Numbered from the stretch's first letter, positions 43,998 through 53,353 are shown. The stretch: DNA of 64,000 nt from Billgrantia azerbaijanica (GCA_004551485.1 SBLD01000001.1:290424-354423); one strand, 5' to 3'. The notes: generated by a model from the sequence alone, not told the origin. Made by a program: numbers and translations.

Positions 43998-44492
43998 ATG
44001 CCAAAACACAAGATCGATGCCCTGGATCGGCGAATCCTCGCCGCCCTGCAGCGCGATGCCCGCCTGACCAATGTCCAGCTCGCCGAGGAGGTCGGCCTGT
44101 CGCCTTCGCCGTGCCTGCGCCGCGTGCGCCGGCTGGAGGCAGCAGGCATCATCCGCGGCTACCATGCGGAGCTGGGTCGCAGCGAGACCGGCTTCGGCCT
44201 CACCGTCTTCGTCGGCATCAAGGTGGAGCGGCACCACGAGGAGCAGGCGACCGCCTTCCGCGAGGCCATCCAGGCCTTGCCGGAGGTGATCTCCGCCCAC
44301 CTGGTGTCGGGCGAGGCCGACTTCCTGCTGCAGGTTGTCGTTCCCGACCTGGCGGCCTACGAAGCCTTCCTGACCGGGACGCTGCTGAAGCTGCCCTGGG
44401 TGAGTGACATTCGCAGCAACTTCGCCATCCAGACGGTCAAGCAGGCGGGGCCATTGCCGCTGCATCAGCTGCCTCGCGAGGCGGGCACCTGA
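43998..44492 (+). CDS. Lrp/AsnC-family regulator
   Basis: 164 residues. N-terminal helix-turn-helix DRRILAALQRDARLTNVQLAEEVGLSPSPCLRRVRRLEAAGII and C-terminal RAM/AsnC ligand domain with LPEVISAHLVSGEADFLLQVV. Proteins of this type form amino-acid-responsive oligomers. It is divergent from the LysE-family exporter and most likely controls it. Confidence 0.93.
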   Translation: MPKHKIDALDRRILAALQRDARLTNVQLAEEVGLSPSPCLRRVRRLEAAGIIRGYHAELGRSETGFGLTVFVGIKVERHHEEQATAFREAIQALPEVISAHLVSGEADFLLQVVVPDLAAYEAFLTGTLLKLPWVSDIRSNFAIQTVKQAGPLPLHQLPREAGT

Positions 44493-44559
44493 GCCTCGTC
44501 GGCAGTCCGACCGACGGGAGCGATAGCCGCAGTTTATCGCAGCGATGAGCGGCGGGCGT

Positions 44560-44590
44560 TTGACCTCAAGTTCAGTTGAGGTCGTATAAC
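44560..44590 (+). promoter_or_regulatory. SoxR-box promoter upstream of arylamine N-acetyltransferase
   Basis: TTGACC and TATAAC are separated by 19 bases, the overlong spacer typical of MerR-family promoters. Inside is the perfect dyad ACCTCAA-N6-TTGAGGT (44563-44582). Its core CCTCAAGTTCAGTTGAGG matches the known SoxR box CCTCAAGTTAACTTGAGG at 16 of 18 positions. SoxR, a 2Fe-2S redox sensor responding to redox-cycling compounds, is therefore the likely activator. No soxR gene is in the window. Confidence 0.78.
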
Positions 44591-44674
44591 CGTCGGACGA
44601 CTTACCGGAGGCACGCGCTCCGGGACCATGCGGAAGCGGTGACGCTGGATTGACCACCCATGAGGAGAGACGCC

Positions 44675-45529
44675 ATGCCTGACCAACCCGAAGCGGTCGA
44701 TCTCGGCGCCTACTGCGCCCGGATCGGCCGGGTGGGGGCGCTCGCCCCCACCCTCGAGACGCTGCGTACCCTGCAGGCCCAGCACCTGGCGGCCATTCCC
44801 TTCGAGAACCTCGACATCCTGCTGGGCAGGGGCATCGACATCTCGCCGCAGGCCGTGGATGCCAAGCTGATCGCGGCGCGGCGGGGCGGCTACTGCTTCG
44901 AGCACAACGGCCTGTTCAAGCGGGTGCTGGAGGCCGTCGGCTTCCGGGTAGAGGGGTTGCTGGCGCGGGTGCAGTGGATGGCGCCCCCCGATGCCCCGCC
45001 GCAGCCGCGCACGCACATGGCGCTGCGGGTCAGCGTCGAGGGACGGCCCTGGCTCGTCGATGTGGGATTCGGCGGCAACGCGCCCGTGGCACCGCTGGCG
45101 CTGGACAGCGGCGCACCGCAGTCGACCCGGCACGAGACCTACCGGCTGCAGCCGGTGGCGGGCGGCCTGCAGCTGCAGGCCCGGCTGGGCGAAACATGGG
45201 CCGCGCTCTACGAGCTGTCGCCGGAGCCGCAGCTGGCCGTGGACTACGAGTTGCCCAACTGGTACACCGCAACCCACCCCTCGTCCCACTTCCGCCATCA
45301 GTTGAGCGTGGCGCTCACCACCCCGGAGGCGCGCTACGCTCTGCGGAACGCCCGGCTGACCGTGCGCTCCTCCTCGGGCGAGGAGACCCGGCGTCGGCTC
45401 GACGCGAGCGAGCTGGAAGCGACCCTGCGCGACACCTTCGGTCTGCCGGTGGAGACCAACTGGCGCGGCGTGCTCGAGCGCGCCGTGGCGGCGGAGCGGG
45501 AGGCCGCCTTGCCCCCCACCGCCGGCTAG
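44675..45529 (+). CDS. Arylamine N-acetyltransferase
   Basis: 284 residues from the ATG behind GAGGAGAGAC; 5 upstream codons with another ATG are less likely. The NAT catalytic triad is visible: Cys in RRGGYCFEHNGLF, His in RTHMALRV and Asp in LVDVGFGG. The enzyme transfers acetyl from acetyl-CoA to aromatic amines and hydrazines. The SoxR-type promoter suggests induction by redox-cycling aromatic compounds such as phenazines or quinones. Confidence 0.92.
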   Translation: MPDQPEAVDLGAYCARIGRVGALAPTLETLRTLQAQHLAAIPFENLDILLGRGIDISPQAVDAKLIAARRGGYCFEHNGLFKRVLEAVGFRVEGLLARVQWMAPPDAPPQPRTHMALRVSVEGRPWLVDVGFGGNAPVAPLALDSGAPQSTRHETYRLQPVAGGLQLQARLGETWAALYELSPEPQLAVDYELPNWYTATHPSSHFRHQLSVALTTPEARYALRNARLTVRSSSGEETRRRLDASELEATLRDTFGLPVETNWRGVLERAVAAEREAALPPTAG

Positions 45530-45550
45530 CCACAGGCGCGCCGCTGCGAA

Positions 45551-46399
45551 TCAGGCGTCGGCGACCTGGGCGCGCAGCCAGGCGATCTCCTCGGCCCAGA
45601 TCGCCGGCTCGATGGTTTCCAGCACCAGCGGGATCTCGTCGATGCGCGGGTCGCGCATGATTGTGGTGAAGGCGTCGAGGCCGATGTTGCCCTGGCCCAG
45701 GCTGTGGTGGCGGTCGACGCGGCTGGCGTACTCGCTCTTGGCGTCGTTGAGGTGCATGCCTCGCAGGTACTCGAAGCCGACGACCGCGCCGAAGTCATCC
45801 AGTGTGGCGGTGCAGGCCTCCGGCGTGCGCAGGTCGTAGCCGGCGGCGAAGGCGTGACAGGTGTCGATGCACACCCCGACCCGCGACTTGTCGTCGACCT
45901 GCTCGATGATCTCGGCGAGGTGCTCGAAGCGCCAGCCCAGGTTGGTGCCCTGGCCGGCGGTGTTCTCGATCACCGCCGTGACCCCGCGGGTCGCGTCGAG
46001 CGCCTGGTTGATGGACTCGGCGATGCGGCTCAGGCACTCGCGCTCGCTGATCTTCTTCAGGTGGCTGCCGGGGTGGAAGTTGAGCAGCGTGAGGCCCAAC
46101 TGCTCGCAGCGCTGCATCTCGTCGAGGAAGGCGTCCCGCGATTTCGCGAGCCCGCCCGCGTCCGGATGTCCGAGGTTGATCAGGTAGCTGTCGTGGGGAA
46201 GGATCTGCTTCGGCGCGAAGTCGTGCTCGCGACAGGCCGTGCGAAAGGCCTCGATGGCCTCGTCGGTGAGCGGCTTGGCCCGCCACTGGCGCTGGTTCTT
46301 GGTGAATAGCGCAAAGGCGTCGGCACCGATCTCCACGGCGCGCAGCACGGCCTGGTCGGGGCCGCCGGCGGCGCTGACGTGGGCTCCGAGGTATTTCAT
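45551..46399 (-). CDS. nfo: Endonuclease IV
   Basis: 282 residues, a standard-length AP endonuclease TIM barrel. It starts [13 protein letters not shown] and contains [42 protein letters not shown] and [25 protein letters not shown], which hold the zinc ligands. It cleaves abasic sites and oxidised 3' ends in base excision repair. It is convergent with the N-acetyltransferase gene. Confidence 0.96.
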   Translation of the reverse strand: MKYLGAHVSAAGGPDQAVLRAVEIGADAFALFTKNQRQWRAKPLTDEAIEAFRTACREHDFAPKQILPHDSYLINLGHPDAGGLAKSRDAFLDEMQRCEQLGLTLLNFHPGSHLKKISERECLSRIAESINQALDATRGVTAVIENTAGQGTNLGWRFEHLAEIIEQVDDKSRVGVCIDTCHAFAAGYDLRTPEACTATLDDFGAVVGFEYLRGMHLNDAKSEYASRVDRHHSLGQGNIGLDAFTTIMRDPRIDEIPLVLETIEPAIWAEEIAWLRAQVADA

Positions 46400-46500
46400 G
46401 CGGGGATTCCTTCCTACGACAGTTCAGGGGAGGGGGAGATTACGATAGCACCGCGCCGTGTCGCCATCAGCCGGGAGGCCGTCTCGAGGGAGCGAGCGCG

Positions 46501-47781
46501 TCATGCCAGCCAGGCCAGCAGCAGGCCCACCACCAGCGAGACGACCATCGGCAGGGCGACGTGGCCGCCCAACTGCCGGATGCCGATGAAGGTGGCCAGC
46601 AGCGACTTGAAGAGGTTGTTCACCGCCGCGGCGATGACGATGCCGAGCACGGCGGTGGGGGCGTCGATGGCGCTGTGCGACATACGTGTCAGCGACAGGG
46701 TGATGGCGTCCACGTCGGCGACCCCCGAGGCGGCGGCCAGCAGGTAGATGCCCGCCTCGCCCAGCCACTCCCGCAGCCATTCGCCCAGTACCATGATCAG
46801 CGCGAGCAGGGCACCGAACAGCAGCGCCATGCGCAGGTCCAGCGGGTTCTGCTTGAGTTCGGGGCGATCGACCTTGAGCGAGCGCCGCTCGCGGCGCCAG
46901 ATGACCAGCGCGGGCAGGTAGACCGTGAGGCCCATGGCCGTGATCGGCAGCAGTAGCGTGGGCAGCAGGGCGGGGCTGATCACCGCCGCGTAGAGCAGGA
47001 TGCGCGGGAACATGGTGCCGCAGGCCAGCAGGATGCCGGCTGCCAGCATCGGTGCGAGCGCCGGGCTGCGGCGCGACTGGCGGGCATAGTGCAGCGTCAG
47101 GGCCGTGGAGGAGCTGAGCCCGGCGAACAGCCCGGTGAAGAGGATGCCCTTCTCGGTGCCGCCGAGGCGGATGGCGAAATAGCCGACGAAGGAGATCGAG
47201 GCGATCAGCACCACCAGCCACCAGATCTCGTAGGGGTTGAGCACGTCGCCGGGGCCCATGCCCTGGTCGGGCAGCAGCGGCAGCATCACGGCGCTGATCA
47301 GCAGCAGCTTGAGGCCGGCGTCGAGCTCGTGGGACTGCAGCTGGTTCAGCAGGCCATGGATCTCGCGCTTGTTGTCGAGGATCACCGCGGTGATCACCGC
47401 GCAGGCCGTGGCCAGGGCCATGTCGATGGCCACGGCGATGGCGCCGAAGCAGAACGTCAGCAGCAGCCCGACCAGCCCGGTGATGCTGTAGTCGCGGCTC
47501 TCGGCCATGCGCGCCCGCCAGGCCACCAGGCTGATGGCGGCCACGGCGAGGAAGATCAGCGGGAAGGCCCAGGTCGTGACGACTTCCGAGAGCAGTGCGG
47601 CGATGCCACCGAGCAGCCCCACCAGGGCATGGGTGCGAACGCCGGCCACCCGCGCGCCGGGCTGCTGCTCGCGGGCCACCCAGCCGCGCTCGATGCCGAT
47701 CAGGGCGCCCAGCAGCAGGGCCACGCCCAGGCGGATGGCGGGTTGATTGGCGGTGATGAACTGGCTGGCGACGTCGTCCAT
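46501..47781 (-). CDS. MgtC/SapB family membrane protein with DUF4010 domain
   Basis: 426 residues, about 11-12 membrane helices. The N-terminal MgtC-like part has LGVALLLGALIGIERGWVARE and AGVRTHALVGLLGGIAALL; the C-terminal part is DUF4010 with GLFAGLSSSTALTLHYARQSRR and SGVADVDAITLSL. The function of this two-domain group is unknown; MgtC itself affects ATP and Mg homeostasis. Confidence 0.9.
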   Translation of the reverse strand: MDDVASQFITANQPAIRLGVALLLGALIGIERGWVAREQQPGARVAGVRTHALVGLLGGIAALLSEVVTTWAFPLIFLAVAAISLVAWRARMAESRDYSITGLVGLLLTFCFGAIAVAIDMALATACAVITAVILDNKREIHGLLNQLQSHELDAGLKLLLISAVMLPLLPDQGMGPGDVLNPYEIWWLVVLIASISFVGYFAIRLGGTEKGILFTGLFAGLSSSTALTLHYARQSRRSPALAPMLAAGILLACGTMFPRILLYAAVISPALLPTLLLPITAMGLTVYLPALVIWRRERRSLKVDRPELKQNPLDLRMALLFGALLALIMVLGEWLREWLGEAGIYLLAAASGVADVDAITLSLTRMSHSAIDAPTAVLGIVIAAAVNNLFKSLLATFIGIRQLGGHVALPMVVSLVVGLLLAWLA

Positions 47782-47928
47782 GGGGGGAGTTCCGCGATCC
47801 TTCGGCAGAGGGGTATTCCCATGGTGACCCGGTCGGGGGGCGGCTTCAATGCCGGGCCGGTCAGCGGGGCCCGCCGCTGCATGACCCCGGCGGGGGATCG
47901 CTGGGAGAGCATCGTGGCCAAGCCGGTG

Positions 47929-47960
47929 CCGGCCCCTGGCAGCTTGCCACCAGGAGCCGG
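47929..47960 (-). terminator. Hairpin after DUF1127 gene
   Basis: Arms CCGGCCCCTGG and CCAGGAGCCGG (one mismatch, 10-base loop) lie 20 bases beyond the stop of the DUF1127 gene. There is no T tract, so it may only stabilise the 3' end. Confidence 0.3.
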
Positions 47961-47979
47961 TGTCTCTGCTGGTGGTGGC

Positions 47980-48312
47980 TCAGGGCAGGCGCCGCGGGCT
48001 GCCTTCGGCCCTGCGCTGCGCGCGGCGGGCGATGAGCGCCTCGTGGGCATTTTCCCGGAGCGGCAGGCGCGAGGCCCACAGCAGGTCGTCGCGGCGGTGA
48101 CCGATATCCTCGAGGGTACGGTCGTCCAGGGCGAGCAGCGGCAGGAAGCGCTGGCGGAAGCGACGGCGGCGCCGATAGGCCGCCCACCGGTGCTCGATGG
48201 CGTTGATCAGGCCCAGCGGCGGCATGGCCGGCAGGTAGAACTCCAGCCGGGGCGCCGGCCTTGGCCGGTCGGCGACGGTTTGCGGTCGGCGAAGCGGTTC
48301 ATGCTGGCTCAT
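47980..48312 (-). CDS. DUF1127 small basic protein
   Basis: 110 residues from the ATG behind AGGAGGTGTGA. The Arg-rich DUF1127 (YjiS-like) motif is in YRRRRRFRQRFLPLLALDDRTLEDIGHRRDDLL, with longer tails on both ends than the usual 45-70 residues. Family members bind RNA or adjust phosphate and carbon metabolism in some bacteria. It lies 10 bases after a 45-residue frame on the same strand and opposite a LysR regulator. Confidence 0.82.
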   Translation of the reverse strand: MSQHEPLRRPQTVADRPRPAPRLEFYLPAMPPLGLINAIEHRWAAYRRRRRFRQRFLPLLALDDRTLEDIGHRRDDLLWASRLPLRENAHEALIARRAQRRAEGSPRRLP

Positions 48313-48322
48313 TTCACACCTC

Positions 48323-48460
48323 CTAACAGCGAAAGAGGGCCCGGTTCCGCCGCAGTCTGCGCAGTTGGTCCGCTCTGGCCGTTTGAGGGGGCGTTGGGCG
48401 TCGTTCCCGGGCAAGGGAATCCTGCTGGGAGTCTCCGGGGGGCTTCTTTCCAAACAACAT
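48323..48460 (-). CDS. 45-residue basic peptide, unknown
   Basis: A short frame behind GAAGGGAGACGCCC. It encodes MLFGKKPPGDSQQDS and an Arg-rich C-terminus ending NRALFRC. It is 10 bases from the DUF1127 gene and shares its leader. There is no recognised domain. Translation is supported only by ribosome site and spacing. Confidence 0.5.
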   Translation of the reverse strand: MLFGKKPPGDSQQDSLARERRPTPPQTARADQLRRLRRNRALFRC

Positions 48461-48605
48461 GGGCGTCTCCCTTCGAGGTCGGCGGCACTGACTCGACGCG
48501 AGAGGCGTTGAAGCGACCTCTGGGGAACAGCATGGTGTTGCCCTTTTGATCAATCAAACGAAAAGGTCTACATTGATCGTTAATAAAATCTGAAAGGTGA
48601 TGGCC

Positions 48606-49505
48606 ATGACGACACAACTGTCCGTTGCCACCGAGGGTGCGGCCCTGCCGCTGCTGGACAGCGACGTGCTGCGCACCTTCGTGGCGATCGCCGAGAGTGG
48701 TAGCTTCACCCGCGCCGCCCGGCAGGTGTTTCGCACGCCGTCGGCCCTGAGCATGCAGATCAAGCGGCTGGAGGAGACCCTCGGCCATGCGCTGTTCGTG
48801 CGCGAGGCGCGCCAGGTGCGCCTCACCGCGGAAGGCGAGGTGCTGCTGGGCTTCGCCCGGCGGCTGCTCAAGCTCAACGAGGAGGCGGTGACCCAGTTCC
48901 TGGCGCCATCGCTGGAGGGGCGGGTGAGCTTCGGGACCACCGATGACGTCGGCACGCGCATCCTGCCCGGCGTGCTGGCGCGGTTCGCCCGGTCGCACCC
49001 GGCGGTGCAGGTCGATGTGGTGGTGGGTAACAGCGCCGGAATGCTGCGACGCCTGGATGCCGGCGAGCTCGACCTGATCCTGATCACGGCCGGCAACCCC
49101 GGCCAGGCGCCGCGTGGCGAGGTCGTGCACAGCGAGCCGCTGGTGTGGGCCGGGCGCGAAGGCGGCATCGCCGCCCAGCGTACGCCGCTGCCGGTGGCCC
49201 TGGCCCACCAGGGCTGTGCCTGGCGGGGCATGGCCCTCGATGCCCTCGACCGTGCCGGCATCCGCTACCGCATCGCCTACACCTGCGAGCATTCCGCCGG
49301 CCAGGAGGCCGCCATGCTCGCCGACCTCGCCGTCGCACCCTTCCCGCAGAGCCTGATCCGGCCGCCGCTGCGGCGGATCGACCAGAGCCTGCTGCCGCCG
49401 ATCGGCGACTACCAGGTGGAGCTGGTGAAGCGGGGGGGCACGGGCCAGGCCTGCGATGCCCTGGTGGGACACGTGATCGAGGCATTTCACGAGATGCGCC
49501 GCTGA
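48606..49505 (+). CDS. LysR-family regulator
   Basis: 299 residues from the third possible start, 8 bases after AAAGG; GTG and ATG codons at 48597 and 48600 overlap that site. Winged helix DVLRTFVAIAESGSFTRAARQVFRTPSALSMQIKRLEETLG is followed by an effector-binding domain. Divergent from the small basic proteins, which it probably controls. A TTGAT-CA-ATCAA dyad at 48546-48557 is a candidate site. Confidence 0.9.
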   Translation: MTTQLSVATEGAALPLLDSDVLRTFVAIAESGSFTRAARQVFRTPSALSMQIKRLEETLGHALFVREARQVRLTAEGEVLLGFARRLLKLNEEAVTQFLAPSLEGRVSFGTTDDVGTRILPGVLARFARSHPAVQVDVVVGNSAGMLRRLDAGELDLILITAGNPGQAPRGEVVHSEPLVWAGREGGIAAQRTPLPVALAHQGCAWRGMALDALDRAGIRYRIAYTCEHSAGQEAAMLADLAVAPFPQSLIRPPLRRIDQSLLPPIGDYQVELVKRGGTGQACDALVGHVIEAFHEMRR

Positions 49506-49586
49506 CGCGGCGCGCCGGGCAAGGCCGGCCATGTTCTGATACGCGGCGCGGCCGCCAGCGATGGCGCTGGCGGCTGTGTGCCTTGG

Positions 49587-50153
49587 TCAGCGGTGTTCCG
49601 CCGCCGTCTTGATCGCCGCCAGGCCCGCTTCGTAGATGCCGCCGATCAGGGCTTCCGCGGCCGTGCCGTCGTCATCGCCGGTGGCGGCATCGGCCAGCGG
49701 CCGGAAACGGCCCGACCAGGTCACCCGGCTGGCATCGCCCGACGGCGTCACCTCGAGCGTCGCCTGGTAGTCGGCGACCGGCAAGGGGCCCTCGTCCATC
49801 CGGTAGGAGAGGGTCGGCGGCTGTGCCTGCCGGTCCGTCAGGGTTTCGAGGATCCGGCCGCCGTCGTGCAGGGTGATGGCGCGCTGGGCGCCGACCGCGT
49901 TGTTCTCTCCCCTGACGATCTCGGTCTCGCTCACCATGGCGTCGAGATAGCTCATGTCGCCGAAGTCGCCGACGATGGCCCAGACCGCATCGGCGGGGGC
50001 GGCGATATCGATCGAACGGGCCACCTCGCGCGTGGTGGCCGTGTCGGCGCACGCCAGCGGTGCGCTCAGCGCCAGGGCCAGGGCCAGGCTCGGTGTGCGA
50101 AGGGCGGTGGCCAGGGCACGAAGCGGACGAAATCCCACGGGTTGAGTCACCAT
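49587..50153 (-). CDS. Secreted SRPBCC (START-like) protein
   Basis: 188 residues. A signal peptide (LATALRTPSLALALALSAPLACA) precedes a polyketide cyclase/SRPBCC domain with VARSIDIAAPADAVWAIVGDFGDMSYLDAMV and LSYRMDEGPLPVADYQATLEV. The fold binds hydrophobic ligands. Periplasmic members are uncharacterised. Confidence 0.83.
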   Translation of the reverse strand: MVTQPVGFRPLRALATALRTPSLALALALSAPLACADTATTREVARSIDIAAPADAVWAIVGDFGDMSYLDAMVSETEIVRGENNAVGAQRAITLHDGGRILETLTDRQAQPPTLSYRMDEGPLPVADYQATLEVTPSGDASRVTWSGRFRPLADAATGDDDGTAAEALIGGIYEAGLAAIKTAAEHR

Positions 50154-50199
50154 CGGTGTTCCTTGTTCTGCATGATCGGGAACGTCCGAGGGTGGCGTC

Positions 50200-51012
50200 T
50201 CAGCGCCGCGAGGTATTGTAAAAATGCGTCGCCCGCTGCGCCTGCGCCAGGTGTCCGGCCGGGGACCGTCCGGCCAGGCGCCGGAAGTCCCGGCAAAAGT
50301 GGGACTGGTCGTAGTAGCCGTGCGCCAGGGCCGTCTCCAGCAGAGGACGGCTCGGTTCCAGCATCAGCTGGCGTATCGTCTTCTGGAAGCGCACGCGGCC
50401 GCGAAATGCCGCCGGGGTGAGCCCCTCCGCGGCGAGGAAGCGTCTTTCGAGCTGGCGTCGGCCGATGCCAAGCTGCCCGGCCAGCTGCGCGATGGTCAGC
50501 TCGGACGACGCGCGGTACAGGCGGTCCACCGCGGCGGTGACCAGGGGATCGTCCCGCCGGCGGTCCAACTGCCGGAGCAGGAAGCGTTCGATCAACTCGA
50601 CCCGCTGCGGGAAATCAGCGGCGGCGGCCACCCGCTCGGCCAGGTCGCGTCCCGGCGTGCCCCACAGCGCCTCGATCGGCAGCGGCTGGTCGAGACACTC
50701 CGCCACCGGCAGGGCGGTCAACCGGGCAAGCCGGCCGGCACGAAAGCGCACGGCCACGAAGCCCGCCCCGACCACCGGTGCCAGCGGTAGCGCCCGGCGT
50801 CGCACGCACAGGGTGTGATGGCGGGGCAGGCAGCGCGTGCCCTCCGCCGCGGCATGCTGGAAGGGGGTGCCGTGATGCAGGAACAGCTCGACACCGGTGC
50901 CGGGCAGCACCCGCGGCAGCGTCACGCGCTCGCTCGGCTCGCACTCCCAGCCCCAGTAGCGGTCGATGCAGGCGCGCAGCAGCGGATGGGGAAAGCGATG
51001 GTAGGTGTGCAT
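50200..51012 (-). CDS. AraC-family regulator
   Basis: 270 residues; the start is the ATG of MHTYHRFPHPLLRACIDRYWGWE. The N-terminal part is the DUF6597-type sensing domain; two helix-turn-helix motifs follow (LTIAQLAGQLGIGRRQLERRFLAAEGLTP and LLETALAHGYYDQSHFCRDFRRLAGRSP). It lies between the SRPBCC gene and the ABC transporter operon; the target is not evident. Confidence 0.88.
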   Translation of the reverse strand: MHTYHRFPHPLLRACIDRYWGWECEPSERVTLPRVLPGTGVELFLHHGTPFQHAAAEGTRCLPRHHTLCVRRRALPLAPVVGAGFVAVRFRAGRLARLTALPVAECLDQPLPIEALWGTPGRDLAERVAAAADFPQRVELIERFLLRQLDRRRDDPLVTAAVDRLYRASSELTIAQLAGQLGIGRRQLERRFLAAEGLTPAAFRGRVRFQKTIRQLMLEPSRPLLETALAHGYYDQSHFCRDFRRLAGRSPAGHLAQAQRATHFYNTSRR

Positions 51013-51080
51013 GGCGTCGTCCGGCCCGGGGAGGCCACTATGGCACGGGAGGCTGCCGAGGTCAGCACACTGCTGCTGCC

Positions 51081-52271
51081 TCACTCGCGCAGGTAGCGCG
51101 AGACGCGCTTCTCCTCGCGCAGCAACCCCTGGGGGCGGTAGAGCACGATGCCGGCGAGCAGCAGCGCCACCAGCAGCCAGCGGAAGTAGGCGGCGCGGCG
51201 CGGCAGGTCGTCGGCGATCAGCGCCAGCAGCGGTTCGATGGCGTTGGCGAGAAAGGCGGTGCCGCTCCACACGCCCCACACGATGAAGCCGCCGACCACG
51301 GCGCCGCGGTTGTTGCCGCTGCCGCCGAGCATCAGCATCACCCACACCAGGAAGGTGGCGAACAGCGCGTGGAAGTGGCTGTAGTCGATGGTCACCACGT
51401 AGTGGGCGTAGAGGGCGCCGGCAATGCCCATCACCACCGCCCCGACCACGAAGGACTGGATGCGCACGAAGGTCACCGGCTTGCCGTTCATCGCCGCCGA
51501 GGCCTCCTCGTCGCGGATGGCGCGCAGCATGCGCCCCCAGGGCGAGCGGCAGGCGCGCTCGACGAGCAGGTAGAGCACGGCGACGAAGAGCGCGATGATC
51601 ACCAGGTAGATCAGCGGATAGTCGCGCGGCGAGAGCGGCTCGAACAGCGCCATGGCCCACTCCGGCAGCCAATCGCAGCCCTGGCTGCGCACCAGGCAGT
51701 GCAGCGGCTGGGGAATGCCGCGCAGCGGCTGCGGGCCGTTGGCCAGCCAGCGCTCGTTCTGGAAGATCAGGCGGATGATCTCGGCGATGCCGATGGTGGC
51801 GATGGCCAGGAAGTCCAGGCGCAGGCGCAGCACGGGCACGGCGACCAGGAAGGCCAGCAGCGCCGAGACGAGGGCGGCAGCGGCCACGCCGACCAGGAAG
51901 GGCAGCCCCAGCCCGAAGGCCATCTGGGTGTACTGGGCGGCGATGCCGGTGGGCGCCTCGACGGTCATCAGCGCCGAGGTGAAGGCGCCGATGGCGAAGA
52001 AGGCGGCGACGCCGAAGTTGAGGTGGCCGGTGTAGCCCCACTGGACGTTGAGGCCGAGGCTGAGCAGCGCGTAGACGCTGCCCATGATGGCGAAGGAGAC
52101 GACATAGGCCAGGATGCCGCTTGGCAGGGCGAGGCTCGCCGCGAAGGCCAGCGCCACGCCCAGGGGCACCGCCACCGCCAGGCGCCAGCGGCGTGCCGGC
52201 AGCACCAGCAGCGCGAGCAGTACGGCGGGAACGATCAAGAGCAGGGCCTTGGTCAGTGCCAGCGTCGCCAT
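51081..52271 (-). CDS. livM: Branched-chain amino-acid-type ABC permease (LivM-like)
   Basis: 396 residues with about ten membrane helices and the LivM signatures GYTGHLNFGVAAFFAIGAFTSALM and the EAA-like loop RSPWGRMLRAIRDEEASAAMNGKPV. It is the last gene of the four-gene cytoplasmic-membrane part of a high-affinity importer. The C-terminal tail is short and basic. The substrate could be branched-chain amino acids, amides or urea-like compounds. Confidence 0.92.
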   Translation of the reverse strand: MATLALTKALLLIVPAVLLALLVLPARRWRLAVAVPLGVALAFAASLALPSGILAYVVSFAIMGSVYALLSLGLNVQWGYTGHLNFGVAAFFAIGAFTSALMTVEAPTGIAAQYTQMAFGLGLPFLVGVAAAALVSALLAFLVAVPVLRLRLDFLAIATIGIAEIIRLIFQNERWLANGPQPLRGIPQPLHCLVRSQGCDWLPEWAMALFEPLSPRDYPLIYLVIIALFVAVLYLLVERACRSPWGRMLRAIRDEEASAAMNGKPVTFVRIQSFVVGAVVMGIAGALYAHYVVTIDYSHFHALFATFLVWVMLMLGGSGNNRGAVVGGFIVWGVWSGTAFLANAIEPLLALIADDLPRRAAYFRWLLVALLLAGIVLYRPQGLLREEKRVSRYLRE

Positions 52272-52274
52272 GGG

Positions 52275-53351
52275 TCAGCCTCCCGAGCGTCCGAACAGCC
52301 CCTGCGGGCGCACCAGCAGCACGATCACCATCAGCACGAAGGCGACGGCCGGGCCGTAGGTGGGGTTCATGAAGGCGGTGGAGACCTGATGCGCCACGCC
52401 GATGATCAGGGCCCCGGCCAGCGCCCCGTAGGGATTGCCGATGCCGCCCATGATGGTAGCGGCGAACATCGGCAGCAGCAGCCAGAAACCCATCTCCGGG
52501 CGCAGCTGCGAGGAGAGGCCGTACATGGTGCCGCCGGCGGCGGCCAGCGCCCCGCCGAGCAGCCAGGTCCAGGCGATCACCCGCTCGGTGTTGATGCCGC
52601 GCACCTGGGCGAGCTCGGGGTTGTCCGCCGTGGCGCGCATCGCCTTGCCGATGCGCGTGCGCTCGAGCAGCAGGTAGACGCCGAGCATCATCACCAGGGC
52701 GAGGGCCAGGATGAACAGCTGGTCGGCGCGCACGCGGATGTTGAACGGCAGCGTCAGCGCCGGGTTGGGGCGCCCCGGGTAGTAGAAGTGGAAGTCCGGC
52801 CCCCAGGCGATGTAGATGAGGCTGCGCAGGAAGAAGGCCATCGCCAGCGAAGCCATGGCGAACAGCACCAGGTGGGCGTTCTGGCGGCGCAGGCGACGAT
52901 AGACCACGCGGTCGACGGCCATGGCCACCAGCCCCACCAGCGGCATGGCGACCAGCAGCGCCACCGGGAACTCCCAGCCGAACGACAGGGGCGTGAGCGG
53001 CTCGCCCTGGGGCAGCCAGGCGAGGAAGGCGAAGGTGAAGTAGGCGCCCAGGGTGACCAGGGCGCCGTGGGAGAAGTTGGGGAACTTGAGCACGCCGTAG
53101 ACCAGCGTCAGGCCGATGCTGCCCAGGCCGATGATGCCGCCGAGCATTACCCCCCAGGCGGCCAGCGACAGCAGGCGCTCGGCGCTCACGCCGCGCAGTT
53201 GGGCGGCCACCACGAGTACAGCGAACACCACCGCGATGGCCAGCAGCAGGAAGGCGCGCGACTGCACCAGGGCGCGCGCGCGCTCGCCGGGGCGGGCGGT
53301 GCGGGTCACCACGGTGGGTCGTTCGCGCTCCTGCGGTGTCGGTGTCGCCAT
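52275..53351 (-). CDS. livH: Branched-chain amino-acid-type ABC permease (LivH-like)
   Basis: 358 residues. After a 60-residue N-terminal extension with one helix come the LivH motifs GLGSIGLTLVYGVLKFPNFSHGALVTLGAY and the loop LLERTRIGKAMRATADNPELAQVRGINTERVI. It pairs with the LivM-like gene 3 bases downstream to form the membrane channel. Confidence 0.93.
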   Translation of the reverse strand: MATPTPQERERPTVVTRTARPGERARALVQSRAFLLLAIAVVFAVLVVAAQLRGVSAERLLSLAAWGVMLGGIIGLGSIGLTLVYGVLKFPNFSHGALVTLGAYFTFAFLAWLPQGEPLTPLSFGWEFPVALLVAMPLVGLVAMAVDRVVYRRLRRQNAHLVLFAMASLAMAFFLRSLIYIAWGPDFHFYYPGRPNPALTLPFNIRVRADQLFILALALVMMLGVYLLLERTRIGKAMRATADNPELAQVRGINTERVIAWTWLLGGALAAAGGTMYGLSSQLRPEMGFWLLLPMFAATIMGGIGNPYGALAGALIIGVAHQVSTAFMNPTYGPAVAFVLMVIVLLVRPQGLFGRSGG

Positions 53352-53353
53352 GC

